Positions 41,553 to 50,947 of a DNA stretch of 64,000 nt are shown piece after piece. The notes beneath the pieces are model-generated. The model had not been told where the DNA came from. It was given only the letters and a program-made list of their open reading frames with translations, and searched no databases. Position numbers and translations under genes: made by a program. How positions within the stretch are numbered: position 1 is the first letter of the stretch; every line of letters begins with the position of its first letter. Origin of the DNA: Persicimonas caeni (GTDB lineage Bacteria > Myxococcota_A > Bradymonadia > Bradymonadales > Bradymonadaceae); assembly GCF_006517175.1 (NCBI RefSeq), contig NZ_CP041186.1, positions 4,925,074 through 4,989,073 on the forward strand. The letters run 5' to 3'.

Positions 41553-41590
41553 GAGGGCGAGAGCGCATAAACATAACGAGCAAGAAAGAG

Positions 41591-41627
41591 AAAAGCCCCG
41601 GCCGCTACTCCCACGGCCGGGGCTTTT
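41591..41627. terminator. bidirectional rho-independent terminator
   Basis: AAAAGCCCCGGCCG pairs with CGGCCGGGGCTTTT around a 9-base loop. It separates the convergent HEAT-like gene and HMG-CoA reductase gene and carries A and T runs on both sides. Confidence 0.92.
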
Positions 41628-41655
41628 GCTATTCCTCAATCGCTCGATTGCTCGA

Positions 41656-43011
41656 TCATTCCGAGCGAAGCTCGACCAAGAGCTCCTTTGCGCGGCTCAC
41701 CTTGATGTCGCCGCCTTCGATGAGGCGCTCGACGAGCTGGCTCATCTCGTCGCTCGTAGCGCCGGCGGTTGCCGCGACGCTGCGCGCGTGCAGTGACATG
41801 TGGCCACGCTGGATGCCCTCGGTCGCCAGCGCCTTGAGCGCACCCAAGTTCTGAGCCAATCCGACCGCGCCCATGACCTCGGCCAGTTCGCTGGCCGTCT
41901 CGACGCGAAGCACGCGATGAGCGAGCTGGACCGTCGGGTGCAGCCGAATCGGGCCGCCGACGGTGCCGACCTGCATGGGCACTTCGAGTTCGCCGACGAG
42001 GCACTCGTCTTCGATGTACCATACCGCCATGGGGCGATACTGACCGTCACGGCAACAATAGGCGTGGCAGCCGGCTTCGACCGCGCGCCAGTCGTTTCCG
42101 GTGGCGATGCACACCGAGCTGATGCCGTTCATGATCCCTTTGTTGTGGGTCGTCGCCCGGTACGGGTCGGTCTCGGCGAACTGGCTGGCGTAGGCGATGC
42201 CCTCGGCGACTTCGCGGCCGCTGTAGCCTTTCCAGGCCAACTCGCCGAATGGGATCTTGCAGCGCGATCGCACCAGGCGCTTGTCGGCCAAGTTCGAAAG
42301 AATCCGAAGGAAGACCTTGCCGCCCGTCAACTCCTCGACGCGCGGGGCGATGCCCTCGGCCATCGTGTTGATCAGGTTGGCGCCCATGGCGTCGACGGCG
42401 TCGATGAGTAGGTGGACCACCAGCATCTTGCGGTAGTCGCCGCCGTCGAGGATGCGCACCTCGATATCTTTGGCGCCGCCGCCGCGCGCCACCATGTTCG
42501 GCTCGAAGGAGTTGGCCAGCTCGACCAACTCGCTGCGATGGGCGAGGATCGCCTCCTGGGCCGCCTCGAAGTCGGTGCAGCCGACCACCTGGACCTGGCC
42601 GATCATCACGTTCGATTTGCACTCGGACTCGAACCCACCGCTTTGCCGCACAATCTTGGCGCAGTGGCTCACCGCCGCGATCACGCTGGGCTCCTCGACG
42701 GCCATCGGTACCACGTAGTCGTTGCCGTTGATCGTAAAGTTCAGTCCCAGGCCCAACGGCAACTCGAAGACGCCCACGCAGTTTTCGACCATCTTGTTGG
42801 CCGTCTCGCGGTCGAGGCCCCCGTCGCGCTCACGGAGAATGCTCGCGTCCTCTTCGTCGATGATCCCATGGTCGAGCAGACACTCGAGACGCTCGTCCAT
42901 CGACATTCGGTAAAAGCCCGAGATGCGGCTAGACGGCCGCGACTCTTCGGTCGTCGAATCGATGTCGGGATCGACTTTGCTCATCGGTGAATCTGATCGC
43001 AACTGCAACAT
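41656..43011 (-). CDS. mvaA: hydroxymethylglutaryl-CoA reductase, class II type
   Basis: The 451-residue enzyme interconverts HMG-CoA and mevalonate. The motifs seen are ENCVGVFELPLGL and VPMAVEEPSVIAA (catalytic Glu), DAMGANLINTMAEG (dinucleotide site), THNKGIMNG (catalytic Lys), TGNDWRAVEAG (Asp) and GHMSLHARSVA (His). The length and the ENCVG form fit class II bacterial enzymes. A role in the mevalonate route to isoprenoids is likely in this type of organism; the degradative direction is the other known use. The first 30 residues are poorly conserved; a second ATG at 42984 is a possible start. No other mevalonate gene is in the window. Confidence 0.93.
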   Translation of the reverse strand: MLQLRSDSPMSKVDPDIDSTTEESRPSSRISGFYRMSMDERLECLLDHGIIDEEDASILRERDGGLDRETANKMVENCVGVFELPLGLGLNFTINGNDYVVPMAVEEPSVIAAVSHCAKIVRQSGGFESECKSNVMIGQVQVVGCTDFEAAQEAILAHRSELVELANSFEPNMVARGGGAKDIEVRILDGGDYRKMLVVHLLIDAVDAMGANLINTMAEGIAPRVEELTGGKVFLRILSNLADKRLVRSRCKIPFGELAWKGYSGREVAEGIAYASQFAETDPYRATTHNKGIMNGISSVCIATGNDWRAVEAGCHAYCCRDGQYRPMAVWYIEDECLVGELEVPMQVGTVGGPIRLHPTVQLAHRVLRVETASELAEVMGAVGLAQNLGALKALATEGIQRGHMSLHARSVAATAGATSDEMSQLVERLIEGGDIKVSRAKELLVELRSE

Positions 43012-43265
43012 GTTAGTTGTCCTATTTTCAACGCTCGGGTAACCCGCCGGGCCGCTTGGGCCGTCGTTTTCAGAAGCTAAGATGCAGCCGGGTCACCGTC
43101 CGTGACACATTTGTTCCACGGTAGGAACTAGTGCACTGTCGCGCACTGTCTCAACGACTTTCCGACGAGTGGTCGATATCGGCCGATGAGTCGTCAATGC
43201 GCGTCACGAGTCGTCGAGACTCTGCAGGACAACGCAGTTCAAAAAAGGTTCGTTCCCGAACCAAA

Positions 43266-43526
43266 TCAGCGTTTGAACCGCCGGATATACAATTGCGGAT
43301 CAATCCCCTTCGACCAGCGTACCAGCACCTGAACCGCGCCTTGGTAGGGTTGTTTTTGGTCGAGGTTGACGTGGGTCCAGACGTCCTCGATCTCGCACAC
43401 CTTGGTCTGGCCGCGCCATTTGACGAGGATATGCTCGCCGATTTGGGGCACGCGAAACTGGTGGTCCGAGCGGGCGCCGGGAACCGGGACTTCGGCGTTT
43501 TCGTCGACAATCACAATCTGATACAT
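43266..43526 (-). CDS. small uncharacterised protein
   Basis: The 86-residue protein MYQIVIVDENAEVPVPG...YIRRFKR is compact, with alternating hydrophobic strands and no export signal. It could form a small beta-barrel (SH3-like) domain; this is a guess from the strand pattern. The frame is open further upstream with ATGs at 43565 and 43634, but the well-structured part starts at 43526. No ribosome-binding site decides the start. It stands between divergent neighbours with no evident operon. Confidence 0.55.
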   Translation of the reverse strand: MYQIVIVDENAEVPVPGARSDHQFRVPQIGEHILVKWRGQTKVCEIEDVWTHVNLDQKQPYQGAVQVLVRWSKGIDPQLYIRRFKR

Positions 43527-43701
43527 ATTGACACCGAGAGATCGGCAAGATGGTAGCTTGAGCATGACTTGCGTGTCGCGTCGAGTATACGGCGTTTCAC
43601 GCGCGCGCGGAAGTTTCCCGCAGATGACTGGCATTTGTAGGGATATTTGCGGCGCAGCATGCCTGATGGATGCCTGATAAGTGAGCGATACGGAGTCCTC
43701 G

Positions 43702-44853
43702 ATGCGATGTCCGACATGTGTAGGAGGCTGTCTACTGGCGCTGTTCGCAGCGCTCGGTGTTCCGGCCTCGGGATTTGCTCAATCTGACGGGGCCGCTCCT
43801 GCGCCCGAGACACCCGAGTCTGTGGAGGCCGAACAGACCACCGACAAAGCTCGAAGTGACAAGCCAAAAGCAGACAGTGTTCCCGCTGGTGTCCGGCCCA
43901 ATGTGTTTGTGTCGGGAAAACTCGCGACGACTCCCCGCGATCCCGACTTCGGGCGCCGAGGAGCCGCGAGCGCCGATCAGTTCTACACCGAGAATCTAGG
44001 TCTTGCTCCGGTCGACCAGCGCCGAAAGATCAGCGCGGTGGCTGACCGTAACGTGCTCGTGCCGATGGCACAGACCGTCTCCGAAGGGACGCTCTCGTAC
44101 TCCAACTACAATTTTCTGGGCAACTTGATCACCTACGGGGCGAGCGACAGACTCGCCGTGACCGCGGGCGTGGTGCTGCCGGCCGGCGATGGCGATCTCA
44201 TTACGTCGGTGTCGGGCAAATACAAACTGCACGAATCGAGAAACTGGATCGTTTCGGTGCTCCCCTTTGGCGTCGCGGCCAACGGTTCGATGAACCTCGA
44301 CACCTACCAGTACGGATTGGGGAGCGGCGTGCTCGCCGACTTCCACGCCAGCGATACGGTGGTCTTGAGCGGCGGGCTGCTCGGATTTGCCACCCTGTTC
44401 GCCGGCTACGACCGCTACGGCGACGATTGCACGCGCTCGGAGTTCCAGGCAGAGAGCTGCCCGGTCGAAACGGTCGACCTCACCTTGCCGGCCGGTGGCC
44501 ACTGGATCGCCGCCACGCTCGGCGCCAATTGGTTCGTGAGCGACCGCTTTTCGGTCAATCTCGAGTATATCCTCGGCGGTAGCTGGGGGACGTTTTTCGG
44601 CGTCGAAGACAACAGCGAGTGGAATGATCTGGAGTCGCGGCGCGCTCGCTTCGAGGATCCCGAGTTCGACTCGAGCTTTCCCCATGGGCAAGGCCCGACG
44701 ATCTCGTTGGGAGGCACCTGGTCGAACGGGAGCAGCGCGCTGCAGTTCGCCTTGGTCTTCATTCGTCGCCAAGACGACCAAAATACCTTGGTGATCGACG
44801 AGAGCCGTGAGTTTACCCCGGTGCCGATGCTATCGGGGGCGTTCAACTTCTAA
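43702..44853 (+). CDS. outer-membrane beta-barrel-like protein
   Basis: The roughly 383-residue protein has a signal peptide (CLLALFAALGVPASGFA) and a Pro/Glu-rich linker. Alternating amphipathic strands follow, of the type YGASDRLAVTAGVVLPAGDG and LSATLG..WFVSDRFSVNLEYILGG. It ends in a short aromatic C-terminus (LSGAFNF), the usual signal for insertion by the BAM complex. The start is the ATG at 43702, with GGAG six bases upstream; a GTG at 43681 is possible. Transported compound or binding partner is unknown. It may be cotranscribed with the aminotransferase 44 bases downstream. Confidence 0.8.
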   Translation: MRCPTCVGGCLLALFAALGVPASGFAQSDGAAPAPETPESVEAEQTTDKARSDKPKADSVPAGVRPNVFVSGKLATTPRDPDFGRRGAASADQFYTENLGLAPVDQRRKISAVADRNVLVPMAQTVSEGTLSYSNYNFLGNLITYGASDRLAVTAGVVLPAGDGDLITSVSGKYKLHESRNWIVSVLPFGVAANGSMNLDTYQYGLGSGVLADFHASDTVVLSGGLLGFATLFAGYDRYGDDCTRSEFQAESCPVETVDLTLPAGGHWIAATLGANWFVSDRFSVNLEYILGGSWGTFFGVEDNSEWNDLESRRARFEDPEFDSSFPHGQGPTISLGGTWSNGSSALQFALVFIRRQDDQNTLVIDESREFTPVPMLSGAFNF

Positions 44854-44897
44854 GCTTGTGCCCCACAGGCCTTCCTGTACCACGACTGGCCCCTCCT

Positions 44898-46325
44898 ATG
44901 TCTGAGACAAGTTCCGCGTTCGGTGCACTGTTGCCGTCGCTGCAAACCGAGATCCCCGGCCCCAAATCGATCGAACTGGTCAGTGACCTCGCCCAGAGTG
45001 AGTGCCCGGCAATCACCGCCCGGCGAGCTCGCCGCGAGCGCGAGACCGGTGTTCCTCAGGACCCGATTGTCTGGGAGCGATCGCTGGGCGCCAATATCGA
45101 AGACGTCGACGGCAACGTCTATGTCGACCTGACCGCGGCCTTCGCGGTATGCGGGTTGGGCCACAATCCGCCCCAGGTCGTCGAAGCGGCCCGCGAGCAG
45201 GTCGGACGGCTCACCCACGCCATGGGCGATGTCTACCCGAGTCGCGTCAAAGTCGAACTGGGCAACTTGCTGGCCGAGATCGCCCCGGGCGATTTGCGCC
45301 AGTCGATCTTTGGCCTCTCGGGCGCCGATGCCGTGCAGGCAGCGCTCAAGACGGCGGTGATGCACACCGGAAAGCCGGGCGTGATCGCGTTTTGGGGCGG
45401 CTATCACGGCCTCTCGTACGGCGCGCTGAGCGCGACGGCCTATCGCAAAGAATTTCGTGAGCCGTTCCTCGATCAGTTGAGCCCGCACGTCCAGCACGTG
45501 CCCTTTCCCGATCCGTATCGGCCGCCCTTTGGGCTCGATCCCGAAACGCCGGCCGAGGAAGTCTCGTCGGCAGTTCTTACGCACCTGCGACAGATCCTCG
45601 CCCACCCGGCAAGTGGCGGCGAGGGGATTGGCGCCATCATCGTCGAGCCTTTGCAAGGCCGCGGCGGCGAGGTCGTTCCTCCGCCCGGGTTTCTGGCGGG
45701 GCTTCGCGAGCTGTGCGACGAGTTTGGTCTCGTGTTGATCTTCGACGAGATCTACACCGGCCTGGGACGCACGGGTGATCTGTTCGCCTGCGAGCACGTC
45801 GACGTGATTCCCGATATCATGTGCATTGGCAAGGCCATGGGCGGCGGCTTTCCTATCTCGGCGGCGATCGGCCGCCCGGAGGTCATGGGCTCGTGGGGCC
45901 TGAGTTCCGGAGAGGCGATTCACACATCGACCTTCCTGGGGAACCCACTCGGTTGCGCGATGGCGAAGGCGGCGATCGCCACGATCGTCGAAGAAGAGTG
46001 GCCGCGCAAAGTGCGCGAGCGTGGCGAAGCCTTGCTCGATCGATTGAATGGGTTGGCTAGGCGTTTTCCGACAGTCATCGGCGACGTGCGCGGGCGCGGA
46101 TTGATGCTCGGTATCGATTTGGTCGAGGATGCGGCGACACGCGAGCCTAACGGAGCGCTGGCGTTGGCGCTGACCGACTATTGTCGCAAACACGGCTACC
46201 TCGTACTCCCCTCGGGGGTGTACGGCAACGTGCTCGCGCTGAGTCCGCCCTTCGTCATATCTGACGCGCAGTTGGACGGGTTCTTCGAGGTCTTCGAGCA
46301 GGGCCTATCGACGTTGGCACAATGA
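44898..46325 (+). CDS. class III PLP-dependent aminotransferase
   Basis: The 475-residue enzyme has the fold-type I class III pattern. FWGGYHGLSYGALSAT is the cofactor phosphate region; IIVEPLQGRGG and LIFDEIYTGLGRTG contain the Asp that contacts the pyridine nitrogen; CIGKAMGGGFP carries the Schiff-base Lys. STFLGNPLGCAMA completes the set. It is closest in style to 4-aminobutyrate/ornithine-type omega-aminotransferases, but the substrate cannot be fixed from sequence. No strong Shine-Dalgarno is seen before the ATG at 44898; the ATG is chosen from where homology-like sequence begins. Confidence 0.88.
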   Translation: MSETSSAFGALLPSLQTEIPGPKSIELVSDLAQSECPAITARRARRERETGVPQDPIVWERSLGANIEDVDGNVYVDLTAAFAVCGLGHNPPQVVEAAREQVGRLTHAMGDVYPSRVKVELGNLLAEIAPGDLRQSIFGLSGADAVQAALKTAVMHTGKPGVIAFWGGYHGLSYGALSATAYRKEFREPFLDQLSPHVQHVPFPDPYRPPFGLDPETPAEEVSSAVLTHLRQILAHPASGGEGIGAIIVEPLQGRGGEVVPPPGFLAGLRELCDEFGLVLIFDEIYTGLGRTGDLFACEHVDVIPDIMCIGKAMGGGFPISAAIGRPEVMGSWGLSSGEAIHTSTFLGNPLGCAMAKAAIATIVEEEWPRKVRERGEALLDRLNGLARRFPTVIGDVRGRGLMLGIDLVEDAATREPNGALALALTDYCRKHGYLVLPSGVYGNVLALSPPFVISDAQLDGFFEVFEQGLSTLAQ

Positions 46326-46415
46326 GACAAAACTTGACGTGTCGCTGACTTCGCCTTAATCAGAAGGGGTTGAAATAAGCTTCCACTCACCTGCATCCAT
46401 CTTCCGAAGCAGCGC

Positions 46416-46931
46416 ATGGCGACCAAGTCCTCATCCCAAAGCAACGAACAAGAACACTCCTCTGGGGGCGTCCTCGTTCGCCAAGTCGAAGGCGAAAACC
46501 TCGTGTGCCTGGTTCAGATCCCCACGCGCGGTGGAAATCCGAGCTGGCGGCTGCCGAAGGGATGCATTGAGGAAGGGGAGACGCCCGAAGAAGCTGCGAT
46601 CCGTGAGACGCGTGAGGAGACCGGATGCAACGGCGACGTGCTCTCAGAGTTGAGCGACGTCGAGTACTGGTACACCCGCCGTGACGATGAGAGCGGCAAC
46701 CGCATTCGCGTGCGCAAGACGGTCGATTTCTTCTTGATGAAGTACACCAGCGGCGATGTGGCCGACCACGACCACGAGGTCGACGAGGCGGTGTGGTATC
46801 CGTTCTCGGAGGCACTTCGCACCATCAGCTACGACGCCGAGCGTCGGGTGCTTCAAGAGGCCATCCACGCTTGGGATGCTTACCTGTACCGCAAAAGCTT
46901 CGAGGAAGAGGGTGTCGGCTCTAGTCTGTGA
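46416..46931 (+). CDS. Nudix hydrolase
   Basis: The 171-residue protein contains the complete Nudix box GCIEEGETPEEAAIRETREETG (residues 49-70), the Mg-binding site that cleaves nucleoside diphosphates linked to another group. Flanking strands SSGGVLVRQVEG and DFFLMKYTSG fit the fold. It is similar in form to diadenosine polyphosphate or (d)NTP hydrolases, but the substrate is open. It overlaps the 3' end of the convergent membrane protein gene by 11 bases. Confidence 0.9.
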   Translation: MATKSSSQSNEQEHSSGGVLVRQVEGENLVCLVQIPTRGGNPSWRLPKGCIEEGETPEEAAIRETREETGCNGDVLSELSDVEYWYTRRDDESGNRIRVRKTVDFFLMKYTSGDVADHDHEVDEAVWYPFSEALRTISYDAERRVLQEAIHAWDAYLYRKSFEEEGVGSSL

Positions 46932-47526
46932 CTCGGCCTGCGCAGCTCAACAGAGATGACGCCAATCCGGTCGGAAGCGCCTCATCGGTCGCCTCGAGGA
47001 CCTCGTCATCCACCTTCGGGTACTCACTCGCCTCCCCGGCGGTGATCTTCGATTCCAAGACAAACCGGCCGTCGCGGCCGCTCACCACCAGCCAGACGGG
47101 CCAGGGCTGATCGCGCTTTCGCTCGTCGAGCTTCTCGTCGGGGACGGGCGTCGAGAAGAGCTCGAAGCGCGGCTCTTCGATCTTCACCAGTTCTTCATCG
47201 TCTTGTAACCACCGGAACCCCTCGTCGGTCACCTCGATGTCTCGGCGCACCTCGACGGTGCGGAGCGCCTGACGAGTGAAGAATCCTCGTAAAAAGTAGA
47301 ACAGCACCATCCACACGATCACCACGATCGCCGAGATGATCAGCGCGTCGAACGGTGCGGATCGCACCCCCTCGAATGCACGCGCCACCGCAAACAGCAC
47401 GGCGGCCAGTCCACCGACAAGTCCCGCTAGAATCGGGTGTTTTCCCATCCACCGCAAAGCCTCGCCCAACCACCCTGTGCGCGGCTCTTCGAGGACCGTC
47501 GTATATGCGATTCGAACTTCTGTCAT
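46921..47526 (-). CDS. small membrane protein of unknown function
   Basis: The 201-residue protein has two membrane helices (GKHPILAGLVGGLAAVLFAVA and ALIISAIVVIVWMVLFYFL, about 29-80) and a cytosolic, mostly beta C-terminal part ending SSLLSCAGRVTD. The layout resembles small PH-like or DUF-type membrane proteins, but no family is recognised. It is convergent with the Nudix gene (11-base overlap) and divergent from the Dps gene. Confidence 0.7.
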   Translation of the reverse strand: MTEVRIAYTTVLEEPRTGWLGEALRWMGKHPILAGLVGGLAAVLFAVARAFEGVRSAPFDALIISAIVVIVWMVLFYFLRGFFTRQALRTVEVRRDIEVTDEGFRWLQDDEELVKIEEPRFELFSTPVPDEKLDERKRDQPWPVWLVVSGRDGRFVLESKITAGEASEYPKVDDEVLEATDEALPTGLASSLLSCAGRVTD

Positions 47527-47676
47527 ACGTCTCCAAGGCGCGGTGCCCGAAGGGTATTTAGAATCTCTCTAACTCGTGCTTGACGCTAGTCGACTCGAGC
47601 ATAGCTTGATGCCGCAACGATCTTTAACAAAGGTTTGACCACCAACGAAGCACACACTTGCAGTACGGAGGAAAAG

Positions 47677-48120
47677 ATGGCGACCGAAAAGACGATTGAG
47701 CATCTGAACACGCTTCTGGCTGACTATATGGTGTACTATCAGAAGCTGCGCAACTACCACTGGAACGTAAAGGGCCACGAGTTCTTCAAGCTGCACGAGA
47801 AGTTCGAAGAGGGCTACCTGATGACGGCCGAATGGGCCGACGACATCGCCGAGCGCATTCTGGCGCTGGGCGGAAAGCCGCATTCGACGATGGGCGAGTT
47901 CGTCGAGAACGCGCGCCTCAACGAAGAGACCGGCACGCCTAACTGGCGTGAGATGGTCCAGAACCTTGTCGACGACATCCAAGCGCTCAACGAGAACAGC
48001 ATCGACCTGATCGAGAGCGCCGAGGAAGATCGCGATCGCACCACTGCAAACGTGATCGACGGGATCGTCGATGCCCAGGAGGAGAACCTGTGGATGTATC
48101 GCACCTTCCTGAAAGACTAA
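47677..48120 (+). CDS. dps: Dps-family ferritin-like protein
   Basis: The 147-residue protein has the four-helix Dps fold. LLADYMVYYQKLRNYHWNVKG carries the His of the ferroxidase site between subunits, and FFKLHEKFEEGYLMTAEWADDIAERILALGG carries the Asp/Glu ligands. Such proteins form 12-mers that oxidise and store iron and protect DNA under starvation or peroxide stress. The start is the ATG at 47677 after GGAGGAAAAG; the frame is open upstream. A strong terminator follows. Confidence 0.93.
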   Translation: MATEKTIEHLNTLLADYMVYYQKLRNYHWNVKGHEFFKLHEKFEEGYLMTAEWADDIAERILALGGKPHSTMGEFVENARLNEETGTPNWREMVQNLVDDIQALNENSIDLIESAEEDRDRTTANVIDGIVDAQEENLWMYRTFLKD

Positions 48121-48151
48121 ACCCGAAGGGTTGAATCAGCCTCAGGTCGTA

Positions 48152-48183
48152 CACGCCCGCCGTCGGTTTTGACGGCGGGCGTG
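48152..48183. terminator. hairpin terminator between dps and the FabH-like gene
   Basis: CACGCCCGCCGTC pairs with GACGGCGGGCGTG around a GGTTTT loop. It lies between two convergent genes and can serve both; there is no long T-run. Confidence 0.8.
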
Positions 48184-48218
48184 CTGCGTTCTTGGTGATG
48201 TATCTGGGCGGCGCAGTT

Positions 48219-49229
48219 CTACAGGCGTAGAAGCGCCGTGCCCCACGTATAGCCGCTGCCGAAGGCGGCCATCGCCACCATTTGGCCCGAGCGGGCGCGT
48301 CCATCTCGCCGAGCGATATCGAGCGCCATCGGCAAGCTTGCGGCGGTGGTGTTGCCGAATTGATCGATCGTATGCACGACTTGATCGTCGCGCAGCCCCA
48401 GATTCTTGGCGACCATCTCGTTGATGCGCCGATTGGCTTGGTGGGGGACGAGCAAAATGTCATCGAGCGCGGTTGCAGCGTCATGCTCGCCGACCCCGTG
48501 CCGGTCGAAGAGTGCCGTGATCTCACGCTCGAGCGTGCGAACGGCGTCTCGGAAGACCGTGCGTCCCTTCATGTGGGGAAAGTGGCGACCGTCCTCGAGA
48601 TCGTCCGACGAGATATGCGGCCGGCTCGTCGAGCCTGGCGCCTCGCACCACAACGCCTCGGCGCCCTTGCCGTCGGCGCCCAGCGACACCTCGATGACCC
48701 CGGCATCGCCGTCGTCTCGCCACTCGAGTACGGCGGCGCCTGCGCCGTCCCCGAACAGAAGCGAGACGGAACGTCCTTCCGGGCTCAAGTCGAGCCCCGG
48801 CGAGTGTGCCTCGCTGCCGACGACGAGCACCCGTTCGTAGGTGTGGGTCGCCAGCCAGGCGTTCGCCACCGAAAGGGCGTACAGAAAGCCCGAGCATTGG
48901 TTGCGCACATCGAGCGCAGGGATCGGTGCGAGTCCCAATTTTCGTTGTAAGAAGACGCCGCTGCCAGGGAAGGTGACATCGGGAGAGAGCGTAGCGAAGA
49001 TGATCGCGTCGATGCTCTGCGAAGAGCACCCCGCGTTCTCGAGCGCCGCACGAGCAGCGTGCTCGCCCATTGTCGAGGCCGATTCGCGAGCGCCCAGATA
49101 GCGGCGCTCGCGAATGCCGGTGCGTTCTTCGATCCAGTCGGCTGTCGTACCCAACAGCGGGGCGAGCTCTTCATTGGTCACCACACGCTCGGGCACGTAG
49201 TGTCCGGTACCGGCGATCACAGTGGGCAT
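48219..49229 (-). CDS. 3-oxoacyl-ACP synthase III (FabH-like)
   Basis: The 336-residue thiolase-fold enzyme condenses an acyl-CoA with malonyl-ACP. The catalytic triad is visible: Cys in VRNQCSGFLYAL (near 112), His in VPHQANRRI (near 264) and Asn in QFGNTTAAS (near 294). TADWIEERTGIRERR and LFGDGAGAAVLE are also typical. It may start housekeeping fatty-acid synthesis or serve a secondary lipid pathway; the isolated location, away from other fab genes, leaves this open. Confidence 0.9.
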   Translation of the reverse strand: MPTVIAGTGHYVPERVVTNEELAPLLGTTADWIEERTGIRERRYLGARESASTMGEHAARAALENAGCSSQSIDAIIFATLSPDVTFPGSGVFLQRKLGLAPIPALDVRNQCSGFLYALSVANAWLATHTYERVLVVGSEAHSPGLDLSPEGRSVSLLFGDGAGAAVLEWRDDGDAGVIEVSLGADGKGAEALWCEAPGSTSRPHISSDDLEDGRHFPHMKGRTVFRDAVRTLEREITALFDRHGVGEHDAATALDDILLVPHQANRRINEMVAKNLGLRDDQVVHTIDQFGNTTAASLPMALDIARRDGRARSGQMVAMAAFGSGYTWGTALLRL

Positions 49230-49302
49230 GACGCTCCGTGGGCAAAGGCGTGACTGCAGGTTTCCAGTCTAACCACCTCCGCCCACCCTCGGCAACCAGA
49301 GC

Positions 49303-50910
49303 TCAATCGCTCGGCCACGGGTTGGGCGGCTGCCCGACCTCTTCCTCGCCGCCAATCTCCTCGATGTTTTCGATGAGCTGGTACATCAACGCGAGATCGG
49401 CCTCGATGTCGGCATCGGCCTCTTCCTGGGCGGCAAGCCACGCTTCGACGTTGGCGGCCAGTGGCACCAACACGTTGAGCGCCGCATTCGGCGCACCGTG
49501 GGAGGCGCGATCGGTCGCCATCTTGAAGCCGGCGTAGATGTTGAGCGTCACAAAGGCCTTTTCGACGGTGAAATTCTCGAACTCACCTTCGGCCGGCGTC
49601 TCGCCCGGAGCCAGCGGGTTCGACAACGAGATCGTCTGCTCGACGAAGTCTTCGGTGCCCGGCTTGCGGTAAGTCAGGGTGAGATCTCCCACCGGCGCGC
49701 CAGCCGGTGTCTGGGCGAGCATGTCCGGATCGTTGGTCGGCACGAGTTCGAGCAAGATCACACCACCACCGCCGCGTCGTCCGCCGCCCGGGCCGATGTC
49801 GTCGATGCTCTGGCGACTCGCCATGAACATGGCCGGGATATAGATGCTGGCGTCATGATCGTCGCCCATCCAGTCGCGGGTGCCGTAGGCGGCGCGGAAA
49901 CGATAGGCCTCGGCGCCATCGAAGGTGACGCTGACATCCTCAGCCAGCGGGACCATAAAGGAGCTGATCTCCTCGACGAACACCTCCTCGACGGTGGTGA
50001 GGTCTTCGATGAAGTAGAAGTTACCCGCGCCCGCCTCGCTGAGCTTGCGCATCAGCTCGAGGTCGAACTCGCGGCCCACACCGATGGTGGTCAGCCCAAC
50101 GCCATTTTGAGCGTAAGAGGCGCCCAGGTTGATGATGCGATCGGTGTGGGTGATCCCGGCGGTGGCCAAACCGTCGGACAGCAGGATGACCCGGTTTTGG
50201 CGGTCGCCGGCAGCGTGAGTGGTGACCTGCTCGGCGGCCTTCTTGAGCCCGTCGTAGATGTTGGTAGAGCCACCCACCGACAAGTTGGCGATCTGTGTCT
50301 TGAGCTCGGCGCGATCAGGATCGTTTTCGGGCGTCGACCGGAAAACGAGCTGCGCGTTGTTCGAGTAGGTGACCAGCGCCACTTCGTCCTTGGGCGCGAG
50401 CTCGTCAGCCATCAGCTGCAAGCCCTGGCGCACCGAATCGATGGAAGCGCCGTGCATCGAGCCGCTGGTGTCGATGGCGATCGCCATGTTGAGCGGCGGG
50501 CGCTGGAAGTCATCGGGCTGGTGCGGGGTGTTGAACCCGATCGCAACGGTGGTGCAGTTCGACCCGTTGATCATGTTGCCCTGCACGCCGAACATGCCGT
50601 GCAGGCAGATGTCATCGCCGCAGTCAGCCGGCGGCAACTCGAATTTGTGCTCGTTGAAAAAGCCCACGGCGTCGAGCGTGCTCGGCGCAGGAATCTCGCC
50701 CTGCTCGACGAGCGTGCGGAAGCGGCCGAAATCCTGTGCGCCCGACTGGCCCACGCCGGTCGAGCCGCCGGAGTTATTGGCCGGTGCCATCGCACGGCTG
50801 TCGAATCCGGCGCTGGAGTCATCGGCGCAGCCGGCGGCGCAGAGCAGGGCGATGGCGACCAAGATCGCCGACAGGCGGCCAACGGGGAGCTTGGGTATGG
50901 GTGCACGCAT
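49303..50910 (-). CDS. vWA-domain lipoprotein (YfbK-like)
   Basis: The roughly 535-residue protein has a lipoprotein signal ending LLCAAGC and a short N-terminal region FFNEHKFELPPADC like the vWF-N part of YfbK proteins. A complete vWA domain follows with metal site DTSGSMHG (near 150). The C-terminal region has a beta part (LELVPTNDPD...LTLTYRKPG) like DUF3520. Such proteins sit on the surface and bind other proteins in a metal-dependent way. The start is the ATG at 50910, after GGAGAAG; an upstream ATG pair at 50943 has no ribosome-binding site. It follows the lipoprotein at 50948-52309 and is likely cotranscribed. Confidence 0.85.
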   Translation of the reverse strand: MRAPIPKLPVGRLSAILVAIALLCAAGCADDSSAGFDSRAMAPANNSGGSTGVGQSGAQDFGRFRTLVEQGEIPAPSTLDAVGFFNEHKFELPPADCGDDICLHGMFGVQGNMINGSNCTTVAIGFNTPHQPDDFQRPPLNMAIAIDTSGSMHGASIDSVRQGLQLMADELAPKDEVALVTYSNNAQLVFRSTPENDPDRAELKTQIANLSVGGSTNIYDGLKKAAEQVTTHAAGDRQNRVILLSDGLATAGITHTDRIINLGASYAQNGVGLTTIGVGREFDLELMRKLSEAGAGNFYFIEDLTTVEEVFVEEISSFMVPLAEDVSVTFDGAEAYRFRAAYGTRDWMGDDHDASIYIPAMFMASRQSIDDIGPGGGRRGGGGVILLELVPTNDPDMLAQTPAGAPVGDLTLTYRKPGTEDFVEQTISLSNPLAPGETPAEGEFENFTVEKAFVTLNIYAGFKMATDRASHGAPNAALNVLVPLAANVEAWLAAQEEADADIEADLALMYQLIENIEEIGGEEEVGQPPNPWPSD

Positions 50911-50947
50911 GGTTCTTCTCCAACTTCGGTGAGCGTTCATCATCCAA